DNA of 15,222 bases, taken from assembly GCA_937889705.1 (NCBI GenBank), contig CALBYO010000080.1, positions 1 to 15,222 of the forward strand, given 5' to 3'. The notes under the pieces were generated by a model, which was not told the origin of the DNA, made no database searches, and saw only the letters and a program-made list of their open reading frames with translations. Every line of letters starts with the position of its first letter. The stretch's first letter is position 1. The stretch comes from an uncultured Bacillota bacterium. GTDB lineage: Bacteria; Bacillota; Clostridia; Christensenellales; UBA1242. A program made the position numbers and the translations under genes. Shown piece after piece: positions 13,952 through 15,222 of the stretch.

Positions 13952-14720
13952 ATAAACACAAATTGCACTTTGGTAAAATAAAAACTCGACTGGCAAAAAC
14001 CTGGCTAATAAGGGTTAATGCAGAACTGTTTTCGCTATCATCACAATAAATATTGATGCGTTTTGGCGATAAACTTATAATTGAAGTTATCAAAAACGCT
14101 TCGTCATTTTGATTGCTCATCTCGCTATCCTGCTCTATTTCGTTAAAATTCTCATCACAGATTTTAAAACTATCATTTTCTTTAACAACATTAATACAGC
14201 CTGTTGAAATCTCTATGTTTTCAATCAAAAATTTTAATAAGTCTATAAATGTATCATTACAAAGCAAATAACTAGCATTTTCGTTGGCTAGTTTAATCAA
14301 TTCTTGCCATTTGCTTCGTAATTGTTTCAATCTAAAATCGTAAAAACTTTCTATAAAGAAATTTGCGTTAAGTTTCAAATTATGAGTAACAATATACCTG
14401 TCGGTTTCGCGGTCAAACACAACAAGAGCCTTTTTAAGTGCGTCCAAATTTAATTGATTATGTATTGGAAGGTGCAAGTTACGATTGATATAATCAAGTT
14501 TAAAGTCAGTTGTGATAACATCAGCAATGGCATCGCAGATAAAAAAAGATATGCGAGGTTTCTCAATTTCTTCGCAAGCAACAACGATAAATATTTTTTC
14601 GTTTTCACTATAAGAAGTCACAACAGCGCCAAAACTGCTGGCATTGCTTTTGATTTCTTTATAGAGTCTTTTTGCAGACATGGCATTTTGTTCAGATAAA
14701 GCAATAGAAAATTCAAACAT
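13950..14720 (-). CDS. ytxC: YtxC-family protein (putative sporulation protein)
   Basis: 256 residues from ATG 14720. The C-terminal half matches what I know of the YtxC family of spore-forming Firmicutes: a helical part with KFLIENIEIS, a FKICDENFNEIE-like turn, then LITSIISLSPKRINIYCDD and the diagnostic end VFASRVFILPKCNLC with paired cysteines C252 and C255. The molecular role is not established; the B. subtilis gene is linked to sporulation by regulation. ATG 14720 is chosen over the in-frame TTG at 14735 because GAGG stands eight bases before it. No signal peptide or membrane segment. It is the first gene after the 16S terminator on the same strand, with a weak TAAAAT -10 just upstream. 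Confidence 0.75.
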   Translation of the reverse strand: MFEFSIALSEQNAMSAKRLYKEIKSNASSFGAVVTSYSENEKIFIVVACEEIEKPRISFFICDAIADVITTDFKLDYINRNLHLPIHNQLNLDALKKALVVFDRETDRYIVTHNLKLNANFFIESFYDFRLKQLRSKWQELIKLANENASYLLCNDTFIDLLKFLIENIEISTGCINVVKENDSFKICDENFNEIEQDSEMSNQNDEAFLITSIISLSPKRINIYCDDSENSSALTLISQVFASRVFILPKCNLCL

Positions 14721-14798
14721 AAAATATCCTCGCAAGGTATTTTATGCAATGAAAAACTTTTTAACCGCAAAAAAATAAAACACTTTGTCAAATAAACA

Positions 14799-14829
14799 AA
14801 ATAAAAAAACCACTCCGGCCGAGTGGTTT
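14799..14829 (-). terminator. Intrinsic terminator downstream of 16S rRNA
   Basis: Read on the minus strand, a perfect 9-bp stem AAACCACTC/GAGTGGTTT (14821-14829/14807-14815) with a five-base GC loop is followed by a run of T (complement of 14803-14809) and further T-rich sequence. It lies about 220 nt after the 16S 3' end and before ytxC. In the plus direction the T tail is poor. Confidence 0.85.
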
Positions 14830-15051
14830 AAATTTTAAATTGTGAAAACTGAACTTTATGGAATGGGTTTTGATAGTAAACTAAGTTTCTTATTTATCTT
14901 TTAATTTCGTCTAAACTTTCTTATAACAAAGTGTGTCTCCGAGTTTGAGTCTTTGTGTTTTGTAGCTTTTGCTACGAATTTTATTTTCGACCTAATTAAA
15001 GGTCCATCAAGTTCGCTTGAACTTGAAGTCGACATAAAGAATTACTCTTTA
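14830..15051 (-). other. 16S 3' trailer, structured, no 23S, tRNA or protein gene
   Basis: This 222-nt stretch contains only RNA-like structure on the 16S strand: TCAAGTTC/GAACTTGA (15007-15022), GACCT/AGGTC (14989-15003), GTAGC/GCTAC with an AAAA loop (14962-14975), and a possible outer TCGAC/GTCGA closure. Near the terminator it carries GTTCAGTTTTCA (minus strand), similar to a sequence I recall next to rRNA genes in Firmicutes spacers. It is probably the 3' processing region of the 16S precursor. Confidence 0.6.

Positions 15052-15222
<171 letters not shown>

Overview
The window looks like chromosomal DNA from an anaerobic, low-GC Gram-positive bacterium (Firmicutes, Clostridia-like). The evidence is an AddAB rather than RecBCD recombination nuclease, a ferredoxin-type [FeFe]-hydrogenase next to a rubrerythrin, the Firmicutes-type mrnC-rlmB pair, a YtxC-family (sporulation-associated) protein, a BspA-type leucine-rich-repeat protein and very AT-rich intergenic DNA. 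It fits an uncultured gut Clostridia lineage, but nothing here fixes genus or family.

Layout. Positions 1-4445 hold addB-addA on the minus strand (addA runs off the left edge). Divergent from them, 4542-6492 holds hydrogenase and rubrerythrin genes that overlap by 20 nt. From 6493 to 7031 is a dense non-coding block: a terminator whose right arm is also the -35 box of the next promoter, a chain of hairpins, a duplicated 5' half of a tRNA gene, an intact tRNA-Arg(ACG), and a strong terminator. On the plus strand follow an RlmD/RlmCD-type rRNA uracil methyltransferase (7032-8318) and a 727-residue LRR protein with an unrecognised Cys-rich C-terminal module (8369-10552). They converge, at a two-way terminator, on a minus-strand metG-mrnC-rlmB operon (10574-13496). 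A 450-bp AT-rich gap with DnaA-box-like sites (13503-13949) separates metG from ytxC. Upstream of ytxC lie a terminator and the 3' end of a 16S rRNA gene, both on the minus strand.

How the genes fit together. Most are housekeeping: DNA break repair (AddAB), translation (tRNA-Arg, MetRS, 16S rRNA, RlmD, RlmB, Mini-III for 23S maturation), and anaerobic redox and oxidative defence (hydrogenase plus rubrerythrin). No defence island, phage or transposon is visible.

Points most worth attention. (1) Four unlinked first genes (addB, hydrogenase, rlmD, LRR) have a -10 box ending 6-10 nt before the ATG and no Shine-Dalgarno, so leaderless or nearly leaderless mRNAs are predicted, while internal operon genes carry good Shine-Dalgarno sites. 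(2) The 16S gene is followed by a terminator and a protein gene, not by 23S. (3) 16S helix 45 carries two compensated base-pair flips. (4) The tRNA-Arg locus has a structured leader with a partial tRNA copy. (5) The LRR protein has an unusual C-terminal domain. (6) Two perfect DnaA boxes lie in an identical 22-bp repeat upstream of metG.
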